Numbered from the stretch's first letter, positions 38,673 to 47,864 are shown. The stretch: 64,000 nt of DNA from Spirochaetaceae bacterium 4572_59 (GCA_002084805.1 NBMC01000003.1:62001-126000); one strand, 5' to 3'. The notes: a model not told the origin generated them from the letters alone. Made by a program: numbers and translations.

Positions 38673-38673
38673 G

Positions 38674-39303
38674 CTATAAAAGCACAGAAGGACAGTAGTC
38701 TTTTATGGGACAGCTGCCGCACTCGGGTTTCCGGGGGTGGCAGTACTTCCTGCCATGAAGGTTCACTGTCATTGAAAACTCCGACTGGATATCCTCAGGG
38801 ATTTCTGCCTTCAACTGCCTCTCTATCTGCTCAGGATCCTTTTTATCCGTAAAGCCCAATCTATTGCTCACCCTTATAAAATGTGTATCCACAATAATGG
38901 CCGGCTCATCGAAAATATGATTCAGAATGACATTGGCTGTTTTCCGTCCGACCCCCGGCAGGGCAACAAGCTCTTTCATGCTTCCCGGGACCTGCCCTGC
39001 ATACTGATCTGCCAGAATGCGGGCTGTTTTGATGATATTTGCCGCTTTTACCCTGAAAAATCCTGTGGAATGGATAATTTCCTCCACTTCAACCTGAAGG
39101 GCTTCTGAGAGATCCCGGGGAGAAGGATAGTTGCTGAATAATGGGGGAGTTACCTTATTCACCCCGGCATCGGTAGTCTGAGCCGACAGGATCACGGCGA
39201 TTAACAGCTCGTAGGGATTCCGATAATCCAGAAGGGGTTTTCTGTCGGGATATTCTTCTCTTAAGATTCCAGTAATAATGCGGGCTCTTTCTGATGATTT
39301 CAT
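38674..39303 (-). CDS. nth: Endonuclease III
   Basis: A 209-residue protein of normal length. The helix-hairpin-helix (LPGVGRKTANVIL), the catalytic Lys within AQTTDAGVNKV and the catalytic Asp in VDTHFIRVSNRLG are present. The C-terminal [4Fe-4S] cluster pattern is intact (C-x6-C-x2-C-x5-C: CHPRKPECGSCPIKDYC). It removes oxidised pyrimidines from DNA. The stop lies two bases from that of the Asp-box lipoprotein, so the genes converge. Confidence 0.95.
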   Translation of the reverse strand: MKSSERARIITGILREEYPDRKPLLDYRNPYELLIAVILSAQTTDAGVNKVTPPLFSNYPSPRDLSEALQVEVEEIIHSTGFFRVKAANIIKTARILADQYAGQVPGSMKELVALPGVGRKTANVILNHIFDEPAIIVDTHFIRVSNRLGFTDKKDPEQIERQLKAEIPEDIQSEFSMTVNLHGRKYCHPRKPECGSCPIKDYCPSVLL

Positions 39304-39399
39304 GGGATATATTATGAAGTTTCATCCTAAGAAAATACAAGAGTTTGTGCCTTCAGGAATGAGTAAATAAATCAGTTTTAAAAAAAATTGAGATCTATA

Positions 39400-39428
39400 T
39401 TGACCAAAAAAAACTTAGCCTATATACT
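39400..39428 (+). promoter_or_regulatory. Promoter of the tRNA-Pro/tRNA-Arg operon
   Basis: TTGACC (39400-39405) and TATACT (39423-39428) with a 17-base spacer, ending 12 bases before the first base of tRNA-Pro. This is one of the two strongest sigma-70-type promoters in the window, the other being that of the TPP riboswitch. Confidence 0.78.
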
Positions 39429-39440
39429 CACTCAACATTA

Positions 39441-39513
39441 CGGGGTATAGCCTAGTGGCTAAGGCGCCTGCTTTGGGAGCAGGAAATCGCAGGTTCGAGT
39501 CCTGCTACCCCGA
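39441..39513 (+). tRNA. tRNA-Pro (anticodon TGG)
   Basis: The 7-bp acceptor stem (CGGGGTA with TACCCCG) and the T-arm (GGTTCGAGTCC) are intact. The anticodon stem CCTGC/GCAGG closes a loop TTTGGGA with anticodon TGG. The discriminator is A; CCA is not encoded and must be added by the CCA enzyme. Confidence 0.95.
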
Positions 39514-39521
39514 TTAAATGA

Positions 39522-39595
39522 GCGTCCATAGCTCAGCTGGATAGAGCATCGCCCTTCTAAGGCGAGGGTCAAAGGTTCGAATCCTTTTGGACGTA
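39522..39595 (+). tRNA. tRNA-Arg (anticodon TCT)
   Basis: Acceptor stem GCGTCCA pairs with TGGACGT, with one G-U pair at the end. The anticodon stem TCGCC/GGCGA closes loop CTTCTAA with anticodon TCT. The T-arm is GGTTCGAATCC. The discriminator is A and CCA is not encoded. It begins 8 bases after tRNA-Pro and shares its promoter and terminator. Confidence 0.95.
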
Positions 39596-39600
39596 AATAA

Positions 39601-39635
39601 AAGCAGCCCACCAAACGGTGGGCTGTTTTATTTTC
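39601..39635 (+). terminator. Rho-independent terminator of the tRNA operon
   Basis: A 9-bp GC-rich stem (CAGCCCACC, 39604-39612, with GGTGGGCTG, 39617-39625) closes an AAAC loop, flanked by A-rich and T-rich arms (TTTTATTTTC). It begins six bases after tRNA-Arg. Confidence 0.9.
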
Positions 39636-39639
39636 GAGG

Positions 39640-39770
39640 TCCCAAAAGGATTCGAAACGAAGTTCCGGCGCGAACCGGTGAGCGTGAGACGGCAGGGATG
39701 CCGGATCAGGAACGCAGGCGGCCAGTAGGGAAGCAGCAGGATGCTGATGACCGGATGGCGAATCCTCGGT
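39640..39770. other. GC-rich segment with an inverted copy of the tRNA-Arg 3' end
   Basis: Directly after the tRNA terminator, CCAAAAGGATTCGAA (from about 39642) is the reverse complement of the T-arm/acceptor part of tRNA-Arg (TTCGAATCCTTTTGG, 39576-39590). About 110 bases follow that are clearly richer in GC than the surrounding AT-rich DNA. They contain several small dyads (for example TTCCGGCGCGAACCGG) and no credible ORF. It may be a repeated element or a remnant of integration at the tRNA. From 39772 to about 40018 the sequence returns to AT-rich and I see nothing in it. Confidence 0.45.
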
Positions 39771-40018
39771 GACAGTTTTCACCGGAATATCAATCCTGGG
39801 AATAGGCACTTCATAATTCTTGTCTTTCTCTGTTTTCTTATTCGTGGCAAATAATATTAATTACCGCTAATTCATACAGAGTAGATTCAACCAAACAACA
39901 GCCTATTTATTTGAATAGTAAATATTTATTTTTCAAGCCTTTCACCAGTTCTATGAACGGTATTTGATCATTTTACAGAAATAAGATCATTAGGGGATAC
40001 AAAACGGTCATTTAGTAT

Positions 40019-40047
40019 TTGACAAGCAAGTTTTCCGGGTATATCCT
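40019..40047 (+). promoter_or_regulatory. Putative promoter of the ugp operon
   Basis: A perfect TTGACA (40019-40024) is followed after 17 bases by TATCCT (40042-40047), about 50 bases before the ugpB start. The -35 box is consensus and the -10 box is moderate. Confidence 0.55.
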
Positions 40048-40098
40048 TTTTTAGGTTCAGATAAGGATTAATTGACAAATTTTTAAGAGGAGAATTTA

Positions 40099-41439
40099 AT
40101 GAGAAAGAAAGTATTTACTGTACTTCTGATTTTAGCAACATCTGTCATGTTGTTTTCAACGGGTCAAAAGGAAGAGGAGGGATCTTATTCACTTCCTGAT
40201 GACGTTAAGTCAGGAGGGACTGTTACCTTCTGGCATGCAATGAGTGGTAGTAAAACAGCCATAGTTGACGGTTATGCAGAAGAGTTTATGAGTCTCCATC
40301 CTGAAATTAAAGTCGAAGCTGTTTATTCTGGTAGCTATGCAGAAACAGTAACGAAGGGTCTTGCTGCTATCAAAGCCGGAAAACCTCCTGTCCTACTCAT
40401 GTCTTATGAGGTAGGAACTCAAACAATGCTTGATTCTGGAGCAATCATACCAATTTACACCCTGAATAAAGGTGAAATTGATTTTAATGACGTAACCGCC
40501 CCCATTGCCAATTACTACAGTGTAAACGGAAAACTGAATAGTATGCCCTTCAACAGTTCTACTGCCATGCTATATTACAATAAAGATATGTTTAGGGCCG
40601 CCGGTCTTGATCCTGATGTTCCTCCCAAAACTTTTGAAGAAGTCTATGAATATAGCAAAAAAATTATGGACGCCGGACACGCTCGGGGTGGAATCTCTTT
40701 TGGATGGCCAGCATGGATCTTTGAACAAATGCATGCTTATCATAATAAATTCTATGCCAATAATGACAACGGCCGTAATGGAAATAGAGCCTCAGAAGTA
40801 CTATTCAATGGAGAATTGGGTGTAAAAATTCTGACTGAATGGCAAAAATGGGCAAAAGCAGGCGTTCTATCCTATGGTGGAAGAACCTATAAAGCCAATG
40901 ATCCTTTTATTGCGGGTGAATTTGCCATGCTGGTACAGTCCACTTCTTCTCTGGCCGGAATTCTCAAATCTGCTGATTTTGAAGTCGGTACAGCATTTTT
41001 ACCAAAAATGCCTGGTTACGAAAAAGGTAACAGTGTGATCGGAGGAGCGAGTATATGGCTTCTGAAAGGTCATTCAGATGAAGTTAATGCCGCAGCATGG
41101 GAATTCCTGCAATACCTTTTCGAGGAAAAAAATGCCGTTGCATGGCATAAGGCTACAGGATATTTTCCTGTAAACAAACGTGCCTATGGAAAACTCACTG
41201 ATGAGGGATGGTTCAACAAAGAGCCCCGATTCAGAACTGCCTTTGATCAGATTCTCGGCGGTAGCAATTCCAAAGCTGCATCAGGAGCTCTTCTGGGGAA
41301 TTTTGTAGAAATCAGAGATATCATGGGTGCTGCCATTGAGGATGTTGTTGTGAATATGAAAGATCCGAAAACAATACTTGATGCTGCAAAAGTCAAATGT
41401 GATCGAGTACTTTCCGATTATATTTCCACTGCAGAATAA
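40099..41439 (+). CDS. ugpB: Glycerol-3-phosphate-type ABC transporter, substrate-binding protein
   Basis: A 446-residue protein. It follows the E. coli UgpB pattern closely over its length: TVTFWHAMSGSK, SYEVGTQTM, MPFNSSTAMLYYNKD, GGASIWLL, WHKATGYFP. It should capture sn-glycerol-3-phosphate or glycerophosphodiesters in the periplasm. The signal peptide ends ...VMLFSTGQKEEE and lacks a lipobox cysteine, so it is a soluble periplasmic or non-lipid-anchored protein unless an unusual anchor is used. AGAGGAG lies 8 bases before the ATG. First gene of ugpB-A-E. Confidence 0.9.
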   Translation: MRKKVFTVLLILATSVMLFSTGQKEEEGSYSLPDDVKSGGTVTFWHAMSGSKTAIVDGYAEEFMSLHPEIKVEAVYSGSYAETVTKGLAAIKAGKPPVLLMSYEVGTQTMLDSGAIIPIYTLNKGEIDFNDVTAPIANYYSVNGKLNSMPFNSSTAMLYYNKDMFRAAGLDPDVPPKTFEEVYEYSKKIMDAGHARGGISFGWPAWIFEQMHAYHNKFYANNDNGRNGNRASEVLFNGELGVKILTEWQKWAKAGVLSYGGRTYKANDPFIAGEFAMLVQSTSSLAGILKSADFEVGTAFLPKMPGYEKGNSVIGGASIWLLKGHSDEVNAAAWEFLQYLFEEKNAVAWHKATGYFPVNKRAYGKLTDEGWFNKEPRFRTAFDQILGGSNSKAASGALLGNFVEIRDIMGAAIEDVVVNMKDPKTILDAAKVKCDRVLSDYISTAE

Positions 41440-41500
41440 ATAAATAAATAAAAGAACAGGGTGGAGAAATCTACTCTGTTCTTTTCTGACAGGAGCCACT

Positions 41501-42388
41501 GTGCAAACTAAGTTCAAATCAAGCAAATGGTTACCCTATTTGCTTTTATCACCCAGTGTTATAATAGTTTTTATATTCTTTATTATTCCTAGTTCCGAGA
41601 GTCTTTATTATAGTTTTTTCAGACAGAATATTACAGGAACGAGAAAGCTCTTTGTAGGATTTGAAAACTTTACCCGTCTTTTTATGGATCCCGAATACAT
41701 TGATTCACTGATTCGAAGTTTTCTTTTTACTGTGATTGTGGTTGTATTCGGACTTACCATAAGCTTAGGTATAGCCATGATCGCCAACAAAAAACTGAGG
41801 TTCTTCAACATGTATAGAACCCTTCTTATCTGGCCTTATGCCCTTTCTCCTGCTATTACAGGTATGATATGGGCTTTGATGTTTAACCCAACAATTGGAG
41901 TCGCTTCAAATCTTCTCAATAACATCTTTGGAATTTCATTTAATTACATCAATAACAGCACCCATGCAATGATTTTCATATGTGTAGCTGCCATATGGAA
42001 AATGCTGGGTTATAATATTATCTTTTTTCTCTCTGGTCTTCAAAATGTTCCTCCGGAAATTCTGGAAGCATCTATTATTGATGGAGCCAATGCCTGGAGG
42101 AGATTCAGAACAATTTTATTACCCCTTATATCACCGACAACTTTTTTTCTTATTATAATGAATACTCTCTATGCTTTTTTTCAGCAATTTGGACTGCTTC
42201 ACGTCGTCACAGAAGGAGGACCGGGACGAGCAACAGATCTATTAGTATATAAACTGTATCGAGATGGATTTATATCCATGAATACCGGTTATGCTTCAGC
42301 CCAATCGATTATCCTTTTACTCATCGTAGCGGCTGTTACTTTTATTCAATTTAAATCTTCAGAAAAGAGTGTTTTTTATGGAACATAA
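41501..42388 (+). CDS. ugpA: Glycerol-3-phosphate-type ABC transporter, permease 1
   Basis: A 295-residue inner-membrane permease with six predicted membrane segments. It begins with GTG; AGGAG lies 5-9 bases upstream. The EAA loop that contacts the ATPase is present (EILEASIIDGANAWRRF). By position and pattern it is the UgpA/MalF-type partner. It overlaps the next gene by 11 bases. Confidence 0.88.
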   Translation: MQTKFKSSKWLPYLLLSPSVIIVFIFFIIPSSESLYYSFFRQNITGTRKLFVGFENFTRLFMDPEYIDSLIRSFLFTVIVVVFGLTISLGIAMIANKKLRFFNMYRTLLIWPYALSPAITGMIWALMFNPTIGVASNLLNNIFGISFNYINNSTHAMIFICVAAIWKMLGYNIIFFLSGLQNVPPEILEASIIDGANAWRRFRTILLPLISPTTFFLIIMNTLYAFFQQFGLLHVVTEGGPGRATDLLVYKLYRDGFISMNTGYASAQSIILLLIVAAVTFIQFKSSEKSVFYGT

Positions 42389-43220
42389 GAAAATGATAAA
42401 CAAAAAGAAATTAGAAAATCTTAGCTCTCAATTAATAATGCTGCTTGTTTTACTAGTCGTATTATTCCCGATGATCTACGCCATTATTGTCAGTACTCAA
42501 ACAAATGCGGAATATTTCAGATTTCCTCCAAGAATAACTCCGGGAAGTGGGATTTTAGAAAACTATAGTGAGGCTTGGCATAAGGGAAATCTTGGACGCT
42601 TGCTGTTCAATTCCACATTGATCTCCCTGGTAGTTGCTTTTGGAAAGATTATATTGAGTATCCTTGCTGGATTCACCTTTGTATATTTTGACTTTAAGGG
42701 TAAGTTTTTCTTCTTTATCATCATATTGATAACCCAGATGCTACCGCTACCAGTAAGGATTGTTCCAACATATATGCTTATGAGCCAATTAAATTGGGTT
42801 AATACTTACTGGGCGTTAACAATACCTTTTTTTGCCAGTGCTACGGGAACTCTGCTATTCAGACAGCTTTATATGATGATACCCAGATCTTTTGCAGATG
42901 CCGCGAAAGTTGATGGAGTGAATTCACTACAGTTCTTATGGCATATTGTCATTCCTCTGTCAAAAACAAATATAGCGGCTCTCTTTCTCATCGAGTTCAT
43001 ATTCATATGGAATCAGTATTTATGGCCTCTTATTGTCGGGAATTCCCAGGAAGTCAGGGTTGTCCAAATTGGCTTAAAACAGCTGATTGATACGGATGCG
43101 GCTGTTAACTGGAATGTTCTTATGTCGGGTACGGTTCTTGGAATGATCCCTCCACTGATTATTCTGATTGTATTCCAAAGCAGTCTGATTAAAGGCCTAT
43201 CCCTAGCAGACGAAAAATAG
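42378..43220 (+). CDS. ugpE: Glycerol-3-phosphate-type ABC transporter, permease 2
   Basis: The ATG at 42378 is preferred over an in-frame GTG at 42369; 280 residues. Six membrane segments and an EAA loop (SFADAAKVDGVNSLQFLWHIV) identify the second permease of the importer. No ATPase gene (ugpC) follows: a terminator comes 50 bases after the stop. The ATP-hydrolysing subunit must be supplied from elsewhere, possibly a shared MsmX-like protein. Confidence 0.88.
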   Translation: MEHKKMINKKKLENLSSQLIMLLVLLVVLFPMIYAIIVSTQTNAEYFRFPPRITPGSGILENYSEAWHKGNLGRLLFNSTLISLVVAFGKIILSILAGFTFVYFDFKGKFFFFIIILITQMLPLPVRIVPTYMLMSQLNWVNTYWALTIPFFASATGTLLFRQLYMMIPRSFADAAKVDGVNSLQFLWHIVIPLSKTNIAALFLIEFIFIWNQYLWPLIVGNSQEVRVVQIGLKQLIDTDAAVNWNVLMSGTVLGMIPPLIILIVFQSSLIKGLSLADEK

Positions 43221-43270
43221 ATTTTCAGCGGAATACCATCTTATGAATGGCACAAATAATAATGATGAAA

Positions 43271-43310
43271 AAAAATGCCCTATTAATATTTGAATTAATA
43301 GGGCATTTTT
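43271..43310. terminator. Strong terminator after the ugp operon, probably bidirectional
   Basis: A 13-bp perfect stem (ATGCCCTATTAAT, 43275-43287, with ATTAATAGGGCAT, 43294-43306) closes a six-base loop. It is preceded by A-rich sequence and followed by TTTTT, so it can work on both strands. It serves ugpE; the HD-GYP gene on the other strand ends at 43423, about 110 bases to the right. Confidence 0.88.
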
Positions 43311-43422
43311 CGGGAGCTGCGAGTGATCTATAAGGTAAGATATTTTTAAATATAAGAAGACAATAAATATCCACGTTTAACTGAATAACAGCGAGTCCGC
43401 GGACAATCCCTCGAATGCTTTC

Positions 43423-44481
43423 TTATTTTGTCTGATACCCTATCGTTTCAGCAAGAGGATAAAGTTCTTGGTCTTCTTTTTCTAGACGAAACAACAAGCG
43501 GGTTATGATGGTATTGAATTCTTCATCAAATAATTTATGATCAGCTTCTATTTTACTCCCCTTATTATATTTCAATTTGAATTCAGTGTATTCATTACTT
43601 AGATTCCCCATTTCTGAGTAGAAACGGTGTACTAGCGTACGAACTTGTTTATTTCCATGTTTTATCAAATCGGGATAGAGGGAACGGTCTTCGTTTCTAA
43701 GATGAATTTCTAATATAGATGCCAGTTGCCTTATTTTGACTACAATCATATCACTATTTTTCTGATTGACAATTGCTCTGATTTCATCAATCAAACTGTA
43801 GATTCTTTTATGCTGTCCCTGCAGATAGTCAATAAAAATGGTATTATCCTGCAAACCATTATACTCCTGATCAAATCTGTTTTTCCAAAAATCAGCAAGA
43901 GTGGATGCATATTTACTGAGCCCGGGGTCAAATTGAGTCCCCATACTATCAGAAATTTCTTTCCTTATAAAATCCCAGGACAATGGTTCTCGATAGGGTC
44001 TGGTAGAGGCCATAGCATCCAAGGTATCGCATAAAGCAAGGATTCTTCCTCCAAGATCTATTTGCTCTGCTTTCAGCGATGAAGGATAGCCCGTCCCGTC
44101 CCATCTCTCGTGATGCTGCCGAATCATTTCAGCTATGTCACTGAGTTGTTCGCTTTCACTAAGTATTTTAGCTCCTATGACTGGATGTTTTCTGATCTCA
44201 AGCCATTCATCGTCTGTCAGCCTTCCTTCTTTCAGAAGGACTTGATCAGGAACACCTATCTTTCCAATATCATGCAATTGACCTGCAATATGAATTTTAA
44301 TCACAGAACTCTGATCCATGTTCATCTCCCTGGCACAAAGAGCAGCCATTTCTCCTACTCTTAAGGAATGACCTTTTGTATAAGGATCTCGATATTCAAG
44401 AGCCCTGATCATACAACGTATAGCATCAGAATAAAGATCGCTTTTATATACTTCATTTTTTCCGTTCTTAAATATTCCCAT
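43423..44481 (-). CDS. HD-GYP phosphodiesterase with C-terminal hemerythrin-like domain
   Basis: The frame opens at a GTG (44493), but AGGTGG is well placed for the ATG at 44481; 352 residues. The HD-GYP domain, about 20-205, is complete: HSLRVGE, HDIGKIG (His70, Asp71), HHERWDGTGYP. It should hydrolyse c-di-GMP. The second part, about 210-345, has hemerythrin-type motifs spaced as in the HHE fold (GQHKRIYSLID; EIHLRNEDRSLYP; RLEKEDQELYPL) and may bind a di-iron centre that senses oxygen or nitric oxide. The upstream chemoreceptor gene ends 113 bases away on the same strand. Which metal it binds is unknown. Confidence 0.85.
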   Translation of the reverse strand: MGIFKNGKNEVYKSDLYSDAIRCMIRALEYRDPYTKGHSLRVGEMAALCAREMNMDQSSVIKIHIAGQLHDIGKIGVPDQVLLKEGRLTDDEWLEIRKHPVIGAKILSESEQLSDIAEMIRQHHERWDGTGYPSSLKAEQIDLGGRILALCDTLDAMASTRPYREPLSWDFIRKEISDSMGTQFDPGLSKYASTLADFWKNRFDQEYNGLQDNTIFIDYLQGQHKRIYSLIDEIRAIVNQKNSDMIVVKIRQLASILEIHLRNEDRSLYPDLIKHGNKQVRTLVHRFYSEMGNLSNEYTEFKLKYNKGSKIEADHKLFDEEFNTIITRLLFRLEKEDQELYPLAETIGYQTK

Positions 44482-44594
44482 TATATTTTCCACCTACTAT
44501 ATTTATATCCTGACTATAACACTTTATTCTTTAGAGCTGATCCTTATCTCCTACATTCGAATAAGAACCCGATAATATAGGCTAGAAGAAAACA

Positions 44595-46379
44595 TTATAT
44601 AGAGAATCCCAGCATTTCCTCCTGAACACCTTCCGTTACAATTTTTGATTCCATTGAAATATCTCTTAATTCTATCATGGCCTTGTTTATTTCGTTAACG
44701 CCGATGCTCACTTCTTTGATGCCTCCGAAAACAGAATGCGACAACTCATTCAAGTTGCTCATTGAACGGTTGACATCTTCAGATCCTGTATTAATTTCCC
44801 TAGAAGCACTCTGTATCTGGTTTGTTATTTCAGAAAGAGAACTAACCGCTGATGTTATTTCCGAGGTCCCTGTTGAAAGCTCGGTCATACTGGAATTGAT
44901 CTCCTGAAAAGCATCGGTAAATCCTGAGATTGTTATTTCAACCTTTTGAAAGGACTGTTGATTTTCATCCGAAACTGTCCGTGCCGTCTCAACAATACTG
45001 GTAATCTGATTAAGAGTATCATTGATCAAATGAGCATTCGTACCGGTCTCTTCGGCAAGTTTCCGGATCTCGGAGGCTACAACCGCAAATCCGCGCCCCG
45101 CATCACCCGCATGGGCCGCTTCAATTGCCGCATTCATTGCCAGCAGGTTTGTCTGGGATGCAATATTGTTGATAACTTCGGTAATACTCTGCATATTTGA
45201 GGATAGTTCAGAAATATTGCGTATAACTGTGTCTGTTTTATTCATGTTGGAATTGGTTACACTTAGCTGCTTAATCAAAGCGGCAGTCTGCTCATTCCGA
45301 TCCTGGCTGAGTCTTGCAACATTGTTAATTGAGGCCGCCATCTCTTCCACAGAAGCGGATGATTGGGTGACGGCACTGGACTGATTATCAATTTGCCTTG
45401 TCAGTGAAGCTATATTTGCCACAATTTGATTGACAGCGGAAACAGTTTCAGAAACAAGCCCGTCCTGCTGCTCAATTTGTTTTGACATCTGATTCATATT
45501 AGCATCCATCTCCGAGGCAGACGATGAAACTTCTTCTGTTGCTTCTGCCAGATGCATATTGAGTTTAAAGTTTTTGTCAGCCATATTCTTTATTTTCCCG
45601 AGTAATGAACTAAGAATATCAAAGCTGCTGTTGAATTCTGCTATAAGTTTTCCGAATTCGTTCTTTTTTACATATTTGATACGTTTACTGAGTACTCCGG
45701 CAGAAAGATTTTCAGTATAGATATTAAGTTGAGAAAAACCGAAAGATAAATCCCTTGTCAGAAGTATCCCGATTATAAGACTGATCAATAGAGCTATCGT
45801 CGCTGCAGAGAACAAATTGATCAGGGTTGATTGCTGTGATGCCTGCACTTCCGACAGACCATTTATTAATTGAATCTTCTGCTCTTCCACCAGTACCGTT
45901 ATTGTTTTGCTCATATCAACAGCATAAGGATCGAAAAGCGCCATCATGGCATTTCCCTGTTCGGAACCGAAATCAATATAGGCCTGTGCCATCTGTCTGC
46001 CCATGGAATAAAAGTCAACCAGCGTGTTCATCGTCGTCATAAGACGGTCCTTTATTTCAGGTACATCCTGATGGGCTTCTATCAGTTGATTAAGAGTTCT
46101 TATGGCATCCTCATAATAGTATTCCGCCTCATCAAAACCATCGTCATAACCGGGAGCGGCTCTTGTTGCCGATATATCTGTCAGCCACTGCTGTACCTGA
46201 ATAATATCTTTCTCAAGCTGTAGAAAATCAAGAGTATAAGGCAGAATTTCTTCGCTAATCTCATCAATCATTTCATAACTATGATGATTGTTAAGAGCGG
46301 TCAGAACTGTTAACACAAATATTATCGATACAACGATAGCGAATCCTATGGTAACTCCTTTTTGGAGTGAAATAGTCAT
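44595..46379 (-). CDS. Methyl-accepting chemotaxis protein
   Basis: The long frame begins at 46433, but AAGGAG about 8 bases before the ATG at 46379 and the position of the first membrane helix favour that start; 594 residues. TM1 is at about 9-28, a four-helix-bundle-type sensor region at about 30-185, TM2 at about 187-208, then HAMP ([23 protein letters not shown]). The signalling domain contains the conserved hairpin ([20 protein letters not shown] ... [18 protein letters not shown]). There is no C-terminal receptor pentapeptide. It reports an unknown periplasmic signal to CheA/CheW. Confidence 0.92.
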   Translation of the reverse strand: MTISLQKGVTIGFAIVVSIIFVLTVLTALNNHHSYEMIDEISEEILPYTLDFLQLEKDIIQVQQWLTDISATRAAPGYDDGFDEAEYYYEDAIRTLNQLIEAHQDVPEIKDRLMTTMNTLVDFYSMGRQMAQAYIDFGSEQGNAMMALFDPYAVDMSKTITVLVEEQKIQLINGLSEVQASQQSTLINLFSAATIALLISLIIGILLTRDLSFGFSQLNIYTENLSAGVLSKRIKYVKKNEFGKLIAEFNSSFDILSSLLGKIKNMADKNFKLNMHLAEATEEVSSSASEMDANMNQMSKQIEQQDGLVSETVSAVNQIVANIASLTRQIDNQSSAVTQSSASVEEMAASINNVARLSQDRNEQTAALIKQLSVTNSNMNKTDTVIRNISELSSNMQSITEVINNIASQTNLLAMNAAIEAAHAGDAGRGFAVVASEIRKLAEETGTNAHLINDTLNQITSIVETARTVSDENQQSFQKVEITISGFTDAFQEINSSMTELSTGTSEITSAVSSLSEITNQIQSASREINTGSEDVNRSMSNLNELSHSVFGGIKEVSIGVNEINKAMIELRDISMESKIVTEGVQEEMLGFSI

Positions 46380-46404
46380 TAGAAGGCTCCTTTTATATAT
46401 CCAT

Positions 46405-46433
46405 ATGCTAAGATCCCGGATCATAAATTTCAA
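46405..46433 (-). promoter_or_regulatory. Putative promoter of the chemoreceptor gene
   Basis: On the minus strand, TTGAAA (46433-46428) and TAGCAT (46410-46405) are 17 bases apart, about 25 bases before the chosen start codon. The position supports the shorter start at 46379. Confidence 0.42.
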
Positions 46434-46530
46434 CAGAAACCATCTAATGATCCAAAAAATATACAGATGCCTCTGTTTTACTGTTTTTATAGAGTTTTAA
46501 ACGTATAATGTATAGTAGAGAAAGAAAGCG

Positions 46531-47265
46531 ATGATCATGACAAAAGTAGTTATTGCAGTATACCTTCTCCTGAAATTCATAAGCTGTAAGCTATCGGATT
46601 CAGATGAGTTCACCCCTCCATTGCTCTCCAATATAGAGTTAAGAAGCACATCATTCCGCAATAATACTGATCTTATCTATGCCGCAGATACCCTTTTTAT
46701 CTGTGTAGGATTCTTTGATCGCGATAATGATCCGGATACCCTCTATCTAAGCATAAACTCATCGACCGGAACGCTTATCTATTCTGAGGGAATTGGAAAA
46801 TATGGCCTGAAAGACGAATCTATATGGAACGCAAGTTTTGATACTAAGGAATTATCCACCGGAAACTACTCCATAACACTGTATGCTCTGGACATGAATG
46901 GCAATAAGAGTAACACCCTTACTAAGGATTTCACAATACAGACAGATCCGAGAAACTCTATTACAACAGCCGATGTTAGCGTCAGCTTACTTCTACCGAA
47001 TTTTTTTGCAGCAGATTCGGGAACAGGAGAACCTTTCAGGGTTAATTATCAGATACAGAACAATGCTTCCATTACAATTGATCTCATTCAAGTTGAATTT
47101 AGAATAAAAAACGGCTCTGATATCCTCGAAAGAACAACAGGGATAATGAATAAATTGACTGCAGGAGAGCTCAGAGCAGATATTGCCAAAGCCTCTATTC
47201 CACAGACTCAGAATGTTAGTTCTGTAGAATTTGATCCTACAGAAGTAATTATCCGGTTTTTCTGA
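46531..47265 (+). CDS. Lipoprotein of unknown function (244 aa)
   Basis: The N-terminus has a hydrophobic stretch and a loose lipobox (LLLKFISC, Cys19). The body is beta-rich: about 30-140 look Ig-like ('GNYSITLYALDMNGNKSNT'), and about 150-240 form a second sandwich ('RVNYQIQNNASITIDLIQVEF'). A perfect TATAAT lies at 46504-46509, but no good -35 box is seen. It is divergent from the chemoreceptor. Possibly an envelope protein of the type common in this window; no family is recognised. Confidence 0.65.
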   Translation: MIMTKVVIAVYLLLKFISCKLSDSDEFTPPLLSNIELRSTSFRNNTDLIYAADTLFICVGFFDRDNDPDTLYLSINSSTGTLIYSEGIGKYGLKDESIWNASFDTKELSTGNYSITLYALDMNGNKSNTLTKDFTIQTDPRNSITTADVSVSLLLPNFFAADSGTGEPFRVNYQIQNNASITIDLIQVEFRIKNGSDILERTTGIMNKLTAGELRADIAKASIPQTQNVSSVEFDPTEVIIRFF

Positions 47266-47340
47266 TACTTCCGAAAAGGAATTTTCACTTAAAAAGACAC
47301 CCTGTTTGATATTTCCAAGCTCATATTATACAATAGTTTT

Positions 47341-47775
47341 ATGTTTAAATTGGATGATTGTGTTTACTATATGGCGACTCTTGGTCTTAAAAAAGTGACT
47401 GACACATATAATAAAACCTTTATTAAATACGGAGCGACCAGAGTTCAGTGGATTGCTCTCTATTATATCAAAAAATCCCAGGGAATCCGGCAGATGGATC
47501 TTGCGGATATGATGGAATCTCAGGAAACAACAATTGCCCGATTGATAAACAGGATGGAAAAAAACAGATTAATCGAAAAACAACATGATCCCCAAGACGG
47601 TAGAGCGGTAAAACTATACTGTACCGATCAGGGTAACGAGCTTTTCAAGGAATTGCTTCCGGTCTGTAAAAACTTCTTCAAGAACATTACAACTGATATC
47701 TCCAAGGAAGATCTAGACACATTTAAAAACGTTTTGGATAAGCTTGTTGAGAACAGTATGAATCATCTTATATAA
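47341..47775 (+). CDS. MarR-family transcriptional regulator
   Basis: A 144-residue protein with the MarR winged helix: RQMDLADMMESQETTIARLINRMEKNRLIEKQHDPQDGRAVKLYCTDQGNELF. Residues before and after it form the helical dimer interface. MarR proteins usually repress genes for efflux or stress response and are released by small molecules. The target is not clear from position; it lies between a lipoprotein gene and the Rrf2-cysK-metY operon, in the same direction. Confidence 0.9.
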   Translation: MFKLDDCVYYMATLGLKKVTDTYNKTFIKYGATRVQWIALYYIKKSQGIRQMDLADMMESQETTIARLINRMEKNRLIEKQHDPQDGRAVKLYCTDQGNELFKELLPVCKNFFKNITTDISKEDLDTFKNVLDKLVENSMNHLI

Positions 47776-47808
47776 ATATTCCTGATTTCTTGTTTTCCCT
47801 CTTGATCA

Positions 47809-47838
47809 TTGTGAGCGTAATTACTACTACTATAGTAG
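47809..47838 (+). promoter_or_regulatory. Promoter with overlapping palindrome before the Rrf2-cysK-metY operon
   Basis: TTGTGA (47809-47814) and TATAGT (47831-47836) are 16 bases apart. The -10 box lies inside a perfect 12-base palindrome, CTACTATAGTAG (47827-47838). A second, nested dyad (TTACTA 47821-47826, TAGTAA 47845-47850) surrounds it. This is where an autorepressing Rrf2 regulator would bind. The match to the published IscR motif is only partial. Confidence 0.48.
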
Positions 47839-47864
47839 CTTTTATAGTAATTAAGGATATCTTT

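Noticed and set aside
39459-39809. Minus-strand ORF of 116 codons across the two tRNA genes
   Set aside because: It runs through both tRNAs and their terminator; its peptide is the antisense of tRNA sequence and not a real protein.
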